A stretch of 17,334 nucleotides of DNA, from contig JACPBJ010000131.1 of the NCBI GenBank assembly GCA_016180375.1, forward strand, positions 1 to 17,334, read 5' to 3'. Positions within the stretch are counted from its first letter, which is position 1, and every line of letters starts with the position of its first letter. Source of the stretch: Nitrososphaerota archaeon (GTDB lineage: Archaea; Thermoproteota; Nitrososphaeria; Nitrososphaerales; UBA57). A program made the translations under genes and the position numbers. Below the pieces are notes generated by a model that worked only from the letters and a program-made list of their open reading frames with translations, did no database searches and was not told where the DNA came from. Of this stretch, positions 1-6,415 are shown in pieces.

Positions 1-85
1 GAACTGGCGAAGATGAAAACAGAATAGCGCCACCGAGGGTTGCAATGGCAACAACTACAGTAACGGCAATCCAAATTTTGGGCAT
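1..85 (-). CDS. N-terminus of a membrane-anchored or secreted protein (partial, runs off the left edge)
   Basis: The reading frame starts with ATG at 85 and stays open to the window edge, giving 28 codons. The N-terminus begins MPKIW and continues with a run of Val, Ala, Ile, Leu and Gly up to a Ser-rich stretch (SSSP). This is what an uncleaved signal anchor or signal peptide looks like, so the product is probably exported or anchored in the membrane facing outwards. A TATA-like box lies about 25 nt before the ATG, which supports this start and suggests a leaderless transcript. The gene follows the DUF35 gene after a 47-nt gap but seems to have its own promoter. Nothing in the visible part identifies the family. 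Confidence 0.6.
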   Translation of the reverse strand, partial: MPKIWIAVTVVVAIATLGGAILFSSSPV

Positions 86-104
86 TTAGATTCGGAAAAA
101 TATG

Positions 105-115
105 AGTTTAATCGA
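105..115 (-). promoter_or_regulatory. TATA-like promoter box for the partial gene at the left edge
   Basis: On the minus strand this reads GATTAAACT, centred about 25 nt before the ATG at 85. That spacing fits a leaderless archaeal transcript. A short T-run (TTTTT, minus strand, about 95-99) just downstream could also help end the DUF35 transcript. Confidence 0.4.
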
Positions 116-132
116 TCGGTTATACCTTTTCC

Positions 133-543
133 CTAACGTGTTAGGTTGACCTTCTCGTTCTTTATAGCGAATTTGTAGCCGTAAAAGATCTGTCCATTTG
201 GGCCATTGACGCGAACACGCCTGAAGACTGCTCTGACCTTGCTCCCAACTGTAATCTGATCAATAGGAGTATCTGCAAGTTGGGCGACTATCCTTACTCC
301 GTTGTTAAGTTCGATAAGCGCTATTGGCATAGGGTCATGGTCTTCAAAACCAGTCATAGGATCGCGCAGCAAAGTATAGGCAAGGATCTGCCCCTCCTGC
401 GGCATCTCATGGTCAGAAAGTTTGTCGGAGCCGCACTTCCTGCATCTGTAGAGAGGGGGGAAGAATTCTGCACTGCAATTTTGGCATTTCGAGCCCAGAA
501 TTCTGTAGTATCTATCACGTTCACGCCAGTATGAAACTGCCAT
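133..543 (-). CDS. DUF35 Zn-ribbon/OB-fold protein, scaffold of the thiolase/HMG-CoA synthase complex
   Basis: This is a 136-residue DUF35 protein. The N-terminal rubredoxin-like zinc ribbon has four intact cysteines, C20-x2-C23 and C34-x2-C37. An OB-fold follows from about residue 50 to 130, with the usual pattern of an ILAYT strand, a PIALIEL strand and a VGSKV turn. In archaea, a DUF35 protein encoded beside thiolase and HMG-CoA synthase bridges the two enzymes in a complex through which acetoacetyl-CoA is passed on. That is the likely role here, in the cytoplasm. Its ATG overlaps the TAA stop of the thiolase gene by one base (TAATG), so the two are probably translationally coupled and made in matched amounts. 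The length is normal for the family and no zinc ligand is missing. Confidence 0.9.
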   Translation of the reverse strand: MAVSYWRERDRYYRILGSKCQNCSAEFFPPLYRCRKCGSDKLSDHEMPQEGQILAYTLLRDPMTGFEDHDPMPIALIELNNGVRIVAQLADTPIDQITVGSKVRAVFRRVRVNGPNGQIFYGYKFAIKNEKVNLTR

Positions 544-1703
544 TAGCTTATTCTCCTCAAAATATGGACAACCGCAGCAGAGTCTATTCCTCCCATGTTG
601 TGCGTCAGACCGATTTTCGCATCGACAACCTGATTCGCTTTAGCTTTCCCAACCAACTGATGATACGCTTCGACTATTTGGTAGATGCCAGTAGCTCCAA
701 CAGGGTTCCCTCTCCCCTTGAGCCCACCATACGTTGATATTGGAACCTTACCTTTTATGTCAAATTTACCATCCCTTGCATCCCTTGCACCCTCTCCCAT
801 TTTGGAGAGCCCGAGTGCCTCAACGCTTAGCCCCGCCACTGCAGAGTAACTGTCATTTATTTCTGCGAAATCAATGTCCCTGACAGAAATGCCTGCCAAT
901 GAAAGTGCCTTTGTGACTGCTCTCCGCGTTGCCATGAATTCCAGCATATCATCCCTCTGATAGAAGTTTGCTGAGTCGGTGGAGGCCGCTGATGCGGCTA
1001 TCTCTATCGCTGGATCTTTTACCATACCATCATCGTTTGAGAGAACCACAGCTGCAGCTCCGTCTCCTACGGGTGCACAGTCAAGTAGTCTCAATGGATC
1101 AGATACAGGCATCGAGCGTGAAACATCAGCAATCGAAACAGCCTTTCTAAATTGAGCATGTTCAGAAGTTACGGCGTTCTTATGGGCGATAACGGGAAAA
1201 CACGATAATTCGTCTCTGGTAACTTCGTATTCCTGCATGTAAAGCTGAGTGATTAACGCCCCAAGGGCTGTCTGTGAAATACCAAAGAATTGCACATATT
1301 CGGAACTCTCCCCCAGACTCGTAGCACGCGCAGCTTCGCTTGGCTCCAAATCTCTCATCTTTTCTACGCCTATAACCAGCGCTGAATTGGCCTGCCCAGA
1401 TTTTACCAACGAATCTGCTACGTGTAAGGCCATAGAACCTGACGCACCAGAGCTTTCAACCTTGAAGGCAGGCACTCCCCAGAGCCTTAAGGCATCAGCT
1501 GCCATGGCTCCAAGACTTTCCTGCGATGAGGAGAATCCTGAGAACATGTTACCAATGATTATTTGATCAGGCGTAGCAATTCCGGCGTCCTTTAGCGCTG
1601 CAGTAGCAGCATCCACAGCGAGATCAAGGATAGATTTGTTCCAATGATCACCAACCTTTGTGAGGCCGGCACCAGCGATAATCACTCTCTTCAAACTCGG
1701 CAC
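543..1703 (-). CDS. Thiolase-family protein (archaeal acetoacetyl-CoA thiolase-like) lacking the usual active-site Cys and GHP His
   Basis: This 386-residue protein has the archaeal/SCP2-type thiolase fold from end to end: an IIAGAGLTKVG N-terminus, the DPLRLLDCAPVGDGAAA block (about 202-218), the EINDSY motif (281-286), the GGLKGRGNPVGATG loop (326-339) and THNMGG (367-372). In classical thiolases a Cys within a CASG motif takes up the acyl group. Here that motif reads VESSGASG, so residue 86 is Gly. The His of the GHP motif is also changed, to Asn332 in GNP. The later His in THN is present. Context (DUF35 overlapping downstream, HMG-CoA synthase upstream) marks it as the thiolase partner of the mevalonate-entry complex, but classical Cys-based Claisen chemistry looks impossible from this sequence. 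The start is GTG at 1703; an in-frame stop lies three codons upstream. The upstream gap of 117 nt shows no clear promoter. Confidence 0.85.
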   Translation of the reverse strand: MPSLKRVIIAGAGLTKVGDHWNKSILDLAVDAATAALKDAGIATPDQIIIGNMFSGFSSSQESLGAMAADALRLWGVPAFKVESSGASGSMALHVADSLVKSGQANSALVIGVEKMRDLEPSEAARATSLGESSEYVQFFGISQTALGALITQLYMQEYEVTRDELSCFPVIAHKNAVTSEHAQFRKAVSIADVSRSMPVSDPLRLLDCAPVGDGAAAVVLSNDDGMVKDPAIEIAASAASTDSANFYQRDDMLEFMATRRAVTKALSLAGISVRDIDFAEINDSYSAVAGLSVEALGLSKMGEGARDARDGKFDIKGKVPISTYGGLKGRGNPVGATGIYQIVEAYHQLVGKAKANQVVDAKIGLTHNMGGIDSAAVVHILRRIS

Positions 1704-1820
1704 CCTAGGTCAGTAAGCGAGCCAAGGTATTGCCAAGCCTCAAAGGTCTAAAGATGGGCATCTGGGGATAGCTCTGGTGCTACGTTGAAAAACTTTGCCA
1801 AATCTTGCTCTTCCTTTGTT

Positions 1821-2624
1821 CTAAGGAGAATCCACATAGAGTATGTTATTGAACACTTGTTGTAGTTTCAGAAGTTTTTCTGGCACTGATGCTGGCTCTG
1901 TCCATGTTAGCTGGGTTTGCTTCAATTCGTTCCCTACTTTCAGGATGACTTTTATCCTGTAAGAGAAAGTTTCTGATGCAGATTTGGCTGGGTATTCCTG
2001 TTGCTGAAATGAGAATACATCCGCATCGATGAGTTCCTTGCGAATTTCGTCCATCCTCTCTTTTGTTATCGTATTTGTAAGAAGGATCTTAGCATTGACG
2101 CGCTCATACACAATGAGTGTCCCGGAATTGTCGTACACTAACAAACGCGATAATGTGGGTCTGCCTCTATCATCTATACCATCCTTCGACATCTCAACAT
2201 AGAATGACGGTTCCAAGTCAAGGGGCTTGATCGATTGGATTTCCATTGATGTTGTGGGAGCGTTAAAGGCCTGTGAATCATATCTGATGACGCCTGAAAC
2301 CTTTACCTGAAGGCCAACATACCTGTCCATATCGTTGTTGAATTTGAGAGCTAAAGACGCTTTTCCGTCATCCAGCAGATAAGGAGTTGCCAGCAGGTTG
2401 TCTTTCCTAACCGTACCTTCGACATCAACCGTTTTCCCTGCATAACTGGCCGGAGCCCCTGTAATCTGCCTGACCTGAACAGCTTGAGGTTTTTCAGGCT
2501 GACCGGGTGTCTGTTGAGTGTCGGGAGGTCTAACCTGAGAGGGAGGCGCCTGAAAAAGCACGAGGCCGGCGCCAGCAACCACAACTAAAACTACAACGAT
2601 GCCGATAACCAGAGAGGTCTTCAA
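1821..2624 (-). CDS. Membrane-anchored extracytoplasmic protein with an OB-fold-like domain, function unknown
   Basis: This 267-residue protein begins with one hydrophobic segment (about 5-24, rich in Val and Ile). A Pro/Gln-rich linker follows (about 26-48). The next domain, about 48-135, carries features of an OB-fold such as YAGKTVDVEGTV, LLDDGKASLAL and GLQVKVSGVI, resembling nucleic-acid-type OB domains found in exported proteins. The last domain (about 140-265) is alpha/beta with no family that I recognise. It is probably anchored in the membrane with the bulk outside. The start is TTG at 2624, preceded by a GAGGG Shine-Dalgarno-like element 5 nt upstream and a TATA-like box further up; an in-frame TAA five codons upstream rules out a longer form. 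It sits between the HMG-CoA synthase and thiolase genes, but nothing links it to isoprenoid synthesis. Confidence 0.8.
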   Translation of the reverse strand: MKTSLVIGIVVVLVVVAGAGLVLFQAPPSQVRPPDTQQTPGQPEKPQAVQVRQITGAPASYAGKTVDVEGTVRKDNLLATPYLLDDGKASLALKFNNDMDRYVGLQVKVSGVIRYDSQAFNAPTTSMEIQSIKPLDLEPSFYVEMSKDGIDDRGRPTLSRLLVYDNSGTLIVYERVNAKILLTNTITKERMDEIRKELIDADVFSFQQQEYPAKSASETFSYRIKVILKVGNELKQTQLTWTEPASVPEKLLKLQQVFNNILYVDSP

Positions 2625-2649
2625 AGTTTCCCTCGTTTATGTAGAAAGA

Positions 2650-2661
2650 CGAATATTTAAC
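2650..2661 (-). promoter_or_regulatory. TATA-like promoter box for the 267-residue membrane-anchored protein
   Basis: The minus strand reads TTAAATATTC centred about 31 nt upstream of the TTG start at 2624, leaving a short leader that includes the GAGGG element. It lies within a few bases of the end of the HMG-CoA synthase reading frame, so the downstream gene does not depend on read-through. Confidence 0.45.
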
Positions 2662-2670
2662 ACATACGTC

Positions 2671-3610
2671 CTATCGGTGCAATACTCCCCTGAACTTTGC
2701 GTAAGTGCCGTAATCTATCTTCCTCGAATTTGCTATCATTTCTCTAATAGATATTATTTTCTTCCTCTTTGCTTCTATACCGTCTTCCACGACGAGGCAG
2801 AAAGCGTCACTACCAGCTCCAGAGCCGAAAGAAGCGAATAAGATCATATCACCAGGCCTGAGTAAAACCGAGCCTCTGAGCAACTTCGACTGGGAACCTA
2901 GGATTTGGCTGATGAAATACGGCATACTTGAAATCCTGCGGTTTCAGCTTCATTTCTTCAAGAAGCATTTTTACAGAGGACTGGGTGTGATGGAAATAAG
3001 CAGGTTCGCCTGTGAATCTGGAGAGATGCTTTGGAAACTTCTCTTCTTGACGCCGCCAGAAATCTCCAGTATCCGTAACGTAAGATACAGAGGATTCGAT
3101 CCTAGCGACGCTATCGTTGCCATTGTTGGCTAGCACGAAAGCAGCAGCACCACTCGCCGCAGTATATTCAAGATCGTCACCGGGTCTGCCTTGAGCGGTA
3201 TCAACGGCGATGGCAACGCCACCACCTACCATGCCTGAACCTACGAGGCCTGTAATCACCTGAATTGCTTCAGTGCCTGCTTTACACGCGAATTCAAAAT
3301 CTGCGGCAAGAACCTTGTGAAAGCCCAGTGCTTGGGCAACGATAGTGCTGGAAGGTTTGACAGCGTAAGGCTTTGATTCTGTACCGACAAAAACCGCTCC
3401 AACATCTGACAGCCCTGCCATCCTCAGGGCTGATCTGGCTGCCTCAACAGCCATTGTTACCGTATCTTCGTCAATGCTGGCTACGCTCTTCTCAACGTTG
3501 GGTCCTTGGCCCCCACCCTTCCAAACCCTTGCAATTTCATTTGTTGGAAGCCTGAATGTAGGTACGTATGCTCCATAACCTGCAATTCCAACTTTGCTCG
3601 ATGCACGCAT
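2671..3610 (-). pseudogene. HMG-CoA synthase (archaeal type), interrupted by an internal deletion and frameshift
   Basis: The first frame (ATG 3610 to TGA 2849, 253 residues) is a clear archaeal hydroxymethylglutaryl-CoA synthase. It has the catalytic Glu78 (VGTES), Cys109 (ACKAGT) and His233 (FHQPN). After QRLGFTQ it stops within three codons. The normal C-terminus then resumes in another frame, from about RPGDMIL through FGSGAGSDAF to the conserved IDYGTYAKFRG end at TAG 2671. Family members have roughly 31-33 residues between these points, including the GNxYSG active-site loop. That block is not encoded in any frame here, so about 95 nt are missing, with a frame change, at about 2853-2869. 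An 8-bp palindrome (CAGGCCTG) sits at the junction. Both flanks are well conserved, so the lesion is either recent or an artefact. As written, no full enzyme can be made. A 74-nt gap separates it from rpoP. Confidence 0.85.
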
Positions 3611-3684
3611 GGAATTAATGCCCTTCTTTTGACTAATAAGGAGCTGGTATTCAGTAATTTGGATTAGCTTCTTGCTGAAAGTTT

Positions 3685-3858
3685 CTAAACTGCCTTAATC
3701 TGCTTTACAACTGGTGGTCTTGTCTTCTTGAAGACCCTGTACCCGCAGATGCACTTTATTTCAGGGAGCGCGGCGAGCTGTTCAGCCGTTGATTTAGTTC
3801 CACACCTAACGCACTCGTAAACGACTCCTCCAAACGTGGTTCCTGCTTCTGACGTCAT
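3685..3858 (-). CDS. rpoP: DNA-directed RNA polymerase subunit P (Rpo12/RpoP)
   Basis: This is a 57-residue zinc protein matching archaeal RNA polymerase subunit P, the counterpart of eukaryotic Rpb12, a small essential part of the core enzyme. The motif VVYECVRCG gives the first Cys pair (C16, C19), followed by KCICGYRVFKK and a basic RPPVVK tail. The second pair is C36-x-C38, one residue tighter than the usual C-x2-C. The frame is open further upstream (to 3939), but those codons lie within the glycosyltransferase gene and do not resemble the family. The ATG at 3858 is preceded by GAGGGG (3867-3872) with an 8-nt spacer, which decides the start. It is 29 nt downstream of the glycosyltransferase gene, probably in the same transcript. 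Confidence 0.85.
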   Translation of the reverse strand: MTSEAGTTFGGVVYECVRCGTKSTAEQLAALPEIKCICGYRVFKKTRPPVVKQIKAV

Positions 3859-3866
3859 GCCAAGAG

Positions 3867-3872
3867 CCCCTC
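3867..3872 (-). promoter_or_regulatory. Ribosome binding site of rpoP
   Basis: GAGGGG on the minus strand, 8 nt upstream of the ATG at 3858. It supports the short 57-residue start over the longer open frame that overlaps the upstream gene. Confidence 0.5.
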
Positions 3873-3887
3873 TAGATGCACATCTAA

Positions 3888-4646
3888 TTAAGTTTCTGTC
3901 TCTGTAGCGGCAGAAATCCTCCTCATGCCACGAAGCCATAACCTCACGGTAGTACCAAAGAATCGGATTATTTCAAAAAGCGAGAGCTTGGTTTGACCTT
4001 TCTCCCTGCTGCCATACATCAGGGCCAGCTCTCGCACTCTAAGTTTGAGTTTGTGGTAAAGGTATATGGTTTCTACATTGTATCCGTAACCTCTGGATCG
4101 TAAGTCGTGCTCAAGGATAGATTGCACCACTTCAATTTTCATGGCTCTATAGCCAGAGGTATTATCATGTAACCCTGTTCTGAGTAGAGTCCTAATGAGC
4201 AGATTTGCGCCCTTACTCGTCAATCTCCTTCCAAGAGACCAGGCTCTTGTGCCTCCGCCTCTTACGTAGCGAGAACCTATCGCAACATCAAACCCTTCCT
4301 CTACGGCCTTGGCGAGTTCGGTAGCAAGTTCTGGAGGATGAGAAAGATCGGCATCCATCTGTATTATACAATCTGGAGAGAGAGACTTGATGGCTTGACG
4401 ATAACCTTCTGCATAAGCGCTACCAAGACCCATCTTCGCAGGGCGGACCACAAGAAAGACTCTTTTCTGAAAATCCTCCAGAGCTCTTACAGCTTCGGCT
4501 GTCCCATCTGGACTATTGTCGTCAACAATTATGACGCTGGATTCCATAGATTTGGAATCAAACGCTTCAAGCAATCCATTTACCAACCTCTCAATATTCT
4601 CCCTTTCATTGTAGGTAGGTATTACGACGACGGTTCTGAAAGTCAT
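3888..4646 (-). CDS. GT2 family polyprenol-phosphate glycosyltransferase (dolichol-phosphate mannose synthase-like)
   Basis: This 252-residue GT-A fold enzyme resembles dolichol-phosphate mannose synthase. It transfers a sugar from a nucleotide donor to a lipid phosphate, for later use in protein N-glycosylation or surface glycans. Motifs in order: VVIPTYNERENI (7-18), DDNSPDGT (42-49, donor binding), the DAD metal-binding triad (98-100) followed by LSHPP, GSRYVRGG (124-131) and the NTSGYRAM block (162-169). The length equals the catalytic domain alone. There is no C-terminal membrane segment, so it belongs to the soluble or peripherally bound group; the basic end (about 234-243) may help it bind the membrane. 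It lies 32 nt after the aminotransferase gene and 29 nt before rpoP, consistent with one operon. The exact sugar cannot be read from the sequence. Confidence 0.85.
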   Translation of the reverse strand: MTFRTVVVIPTYNERENIERLVNGLLEAFDSKSMESSVIIVDDNSPDGTAEAVRALEDFQKRVFLVVRPAKMGLGSAYAEGYRQAIKSLSPDCIIQMDADLSHPPELATELAKAVEEGFDVAIGSRYVRGGGTRAWSLGRRLTSKGANLLIRTLLRTGLHDNTSGYRAMKIEVVQSILEHDLRSRGYGYNVETIYLYHKLKLRVRELALMYGSREKGQTKLSLFEIIRFFGTTVRLWLRGMRRISAATETET

Positions 4647-4678
4647 GGCTCATCAGTTCTTATGCAATGATTGCAACA

Positions 4679-5776
4679 TTACTTAACTGCGTCTTGAAAG
4701 CTTTTAGCTATCAATTCAACATCACTCTCAGAAACCTTTGGATGCACCGGCAAGCAAAGAACACGGTCAGCAGCCCAGTAAGTCTTAGGGAGAGCGAGGT
4801 CTGAATAGCCCATGCCAGCATACAAAGGAGTCCTGTTGATTGGTATTTTGTAATATGCAACTGCCCCGATCCCTTTTTTCTGCAGTGATTGCTCTATAGC
4901 ATCCCTAGAATTAGAGACAGCTATGGTGTAGAGATACCAATTGGATAATACGCCATCAACCTCTTCAGGAATGCGATAATCATCGGCACTGCCTAAAAGC
5001 TCGGAAAGCAAACGCGCATTCCTCCTCCTTATGGTTAGGAATTCACCAAGCCTGCCTAGTTGAATTCTTGCAATTGCCGCTTCCATTTCGGGCATCCTTA
5101 GGTTTGATCCAAGCACTCTCGAATCATAACCATGAACCATACCATGGTTCCTGACCATCAGGAGATTGTCATACAACTTATCATCATTAGTTGCAACTGC
5201 CCCACCTTCTCCACAAGTAATCACCTTTGACGGGTAGAAACTGAAGCAGCCTGCATCTCCGAAAGTTCCAGTCTGCTTACCATGAAAAGTGGCGCCAAGC
5301 GATTGCGCAGCATCCTCCACGACTGCCAAACCGTTCTTCCCGGCTATCTCTATTATTTCGTCCATTTTTGCTGGATAACCATAAAGATGAACAGGCATTA
5401 CAGCCTTGCAATCTTTGGTGATCTTTCTTTTCAAATCCTCTGGGTTCATGTTGTAATCATCTGCGATATCAACGAAGACAGGCCTTGCTCCTGTCATCAG
5501 AACAGCATTTGCAGTAGCAAGGAATGTGAATGAAGGAACCAGAACCTTGTCGCCATGTCCTATGCCGAGAGTGAGCAGGGAAGCGTAAAGAGCAGAGGTG
5601 CCCGAATTTACAGCGACGACATGCTTAGCTCCTAGGAATTTCGCTAAAGATTCTTCAAAAGCTCTTACCTTCGGACCTCCTTCTCTCGCGGCGGTTGTAA
5701 GATGCGCACTTTTGAGCACGGCTTCGACTTTTCTTCGCTCCTCTTCGCCCAAAATGGGCTGGTTTATGGATATCAT
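4679..5776 (-). CDS. DegT/DnrJ/EryC1-family PLP-dependent sugar aminotransferase
   Basis: This 365-residue fold-type I aminotransferase has the standard motifs: NSGTSAL (57-63, phosphate binding), PSFTFLATANA (81-91), VEDAAQSLGA (153-162, with the Asp that pairs with the PLP ring) and CFSFYPSKVITCGEGG (177-191). K184 is the lysine that holds PLP. These enzymes add an amino group to keto-sugars attached to nucleotides, giving amino sugars for glycans. The neighbouring glycosyltransferase suggests a role in making cell-surface or N-linked glycans. The ATG overlaps the stop of the B3/4 gene by one base (TAATG), implying coupled translation. Length and active site look complete. The substrate cannot be decided from the sequence. 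Confidence 0.88.
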   Translation of the reverse strand: MISINQPILGEEERRKVEAVLKSAHLTTAAREGGPKVRAFEESLAKFLGAKHVVAVNSGTSALYASLLTLGIGHGDKVLVPSFTFLATANAVLMTGARPVFVDIADDYNMNPEDLKRKITKDCKAVMPVHLYGYPAKMDEIIEIAGKNGLAVVEDAAQSLGATFHGKQTGTFGDAGCFSFYPSKVITCGEGGAVATNDDKLYDNLLMVRNHGMVHGYDSRVLGSNLRMPEMEAAIARIQLGRLGEFLTIRRRNARLLSELLGSADDYRIPEEVDGVLSNWYLYTIAVSNSRDAIEQSLQKKGIGAVAYYKIPINRTPLYAGMGYSDLALPKTYWAADRVLCLPVHPKVSESDVELIAKSFQDAVK

Positions 5777-6414
5777 TACAATTCCTTCAGGAAAGAGACA
5801 ACTTTGTCTGCAGCATCATCAACCCTGCTTCTGGGAACCCCTGGCACACCGCATCCAACTACCAGCATTTTCTTTGTTTCAGCCCGGATCATGGTTCTCT
5901 GTGCGTCTCTGTGCGGAAAGAGATGGAGTATCCCTGCATCATCTACGAGAACAACCTCATTTCCTTTCAAACCCTCTGCCTTGCCGGTTATATCAGTAAA
6001 TTGCTCCCCATTTTTCGCAAAGCGTAGGAGAATCTTGCCAGATATTTTCTGGATATCGTAGAGTCCTATAGGGACAAAAGTGCTCGCGGATGCTAAGTTG
6101 CCGGCATCAACGGCATTGTTAATCTTTGGCAAAGATTGATTCTTCAGAAATCTTCTTACGAGTGCCTCGCCCGCAGGCCGCGTCTTTGTTGGATCAATAC
6201 CTATCCTCCAGTAAAAGTCGCGGTAGACTCTGATTATCGGGTCGTCCTTAAGCGCTTCTATATCGATGTGTAGTTCCCCTTTCAGGCGCTCGAGAGGTTT
6301 TGAGATGTCGTGCGAGTTTGATACCAATATGTCTGTAATCCGTACAGAGAGGTAAATCCCTTCGAATTTTCTCTTCACTTCATCATCAATTATAATTGAA
6401 ATTGAAGAAAGCAT
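5776..6414 (-). CDS. Stand-alone B3/4 domain protein (PheRS beta-chain editing-domain-like)
   Basis: This 212-residue protein resembles the B3/B4 domain of the phenylalanyl-tRNA synthetase beta subunit, the domain that hydrolyses mischarged Tyr-tRNA(Phe). Family features are VYRDFYWRIGIDPTKTRPAGEALVRRFL (split here as residues 63-76 and 77-90), NAVDAGNLAS (100-109), a beta-rich middle and LFPHRDAQRT (165-174). It stands alone, with no synthetase domains. It lies 1 nt after the TyrRS stop and overlaps the next gene by one base, so it is surely co-transcribed with tyrS. Trans-editing of a mischarged tRNA or hydrolysis of an aminoacyl compound is plausible, but free-standing members of this family have no activity I can state with certainty. 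The C-terminal VPGVPRSRVDDAADKV region is typical of the family. Confidence 0.8.
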   Translation of the reverse strand: MLSSISIIIDDEVKRKFEGIYLSVRITDILVSNSHDISKPLERLKGELHIDIEALKDDPIIRVYRDFYWRIGIDPTKTRPAGEALVRRFLKNQSLPKINNAVDAGNLASASTFVPIGLYDIQKISGKILLRFAKNGEQFTDITGKAEGLKGNEVVLVDDAGILHLFPHRDAQRTMIRAETKKMLVVGCGVPGVPRSRVDDAADKVVSFLKEL

Positions 6415-6415
6415 A

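Noticed and set aside
133..144. Inverted repeat CTAACGTGTTAG at the end of the DUF35 gene as a terminator or operator
   Set aside because: It is only 12 bp with 5-bp arms, includes the stop codon and has no directly attached T-run. It could arise by chance.
1704..1820. Possible tRNA or small RNA gene in the 117-nt gap before the thiolase
   Set aside because: No acceptor stem, T-loop consensus or other convincing fold could be read on either strand, and no clear promoter is present.
2849..2925. Programmed ribosomal frameshift in HMG-CoA synthase
   Set aside because: A frameshift alone would restore the C-terminus but not the missing ~31-33 residue block, which is not encoded in any frame. 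I see no slippery run followed by an obvious structure at the junction.
3859..3939. Longer RpoP start within the glycosyltransferase gene
   Set aside because: The extra 27 residues lie in the shadow of the glycosyltransferase frame and do not resemble the family. GAGGGG with an 8-nt spacer supports the ATG at 3858.
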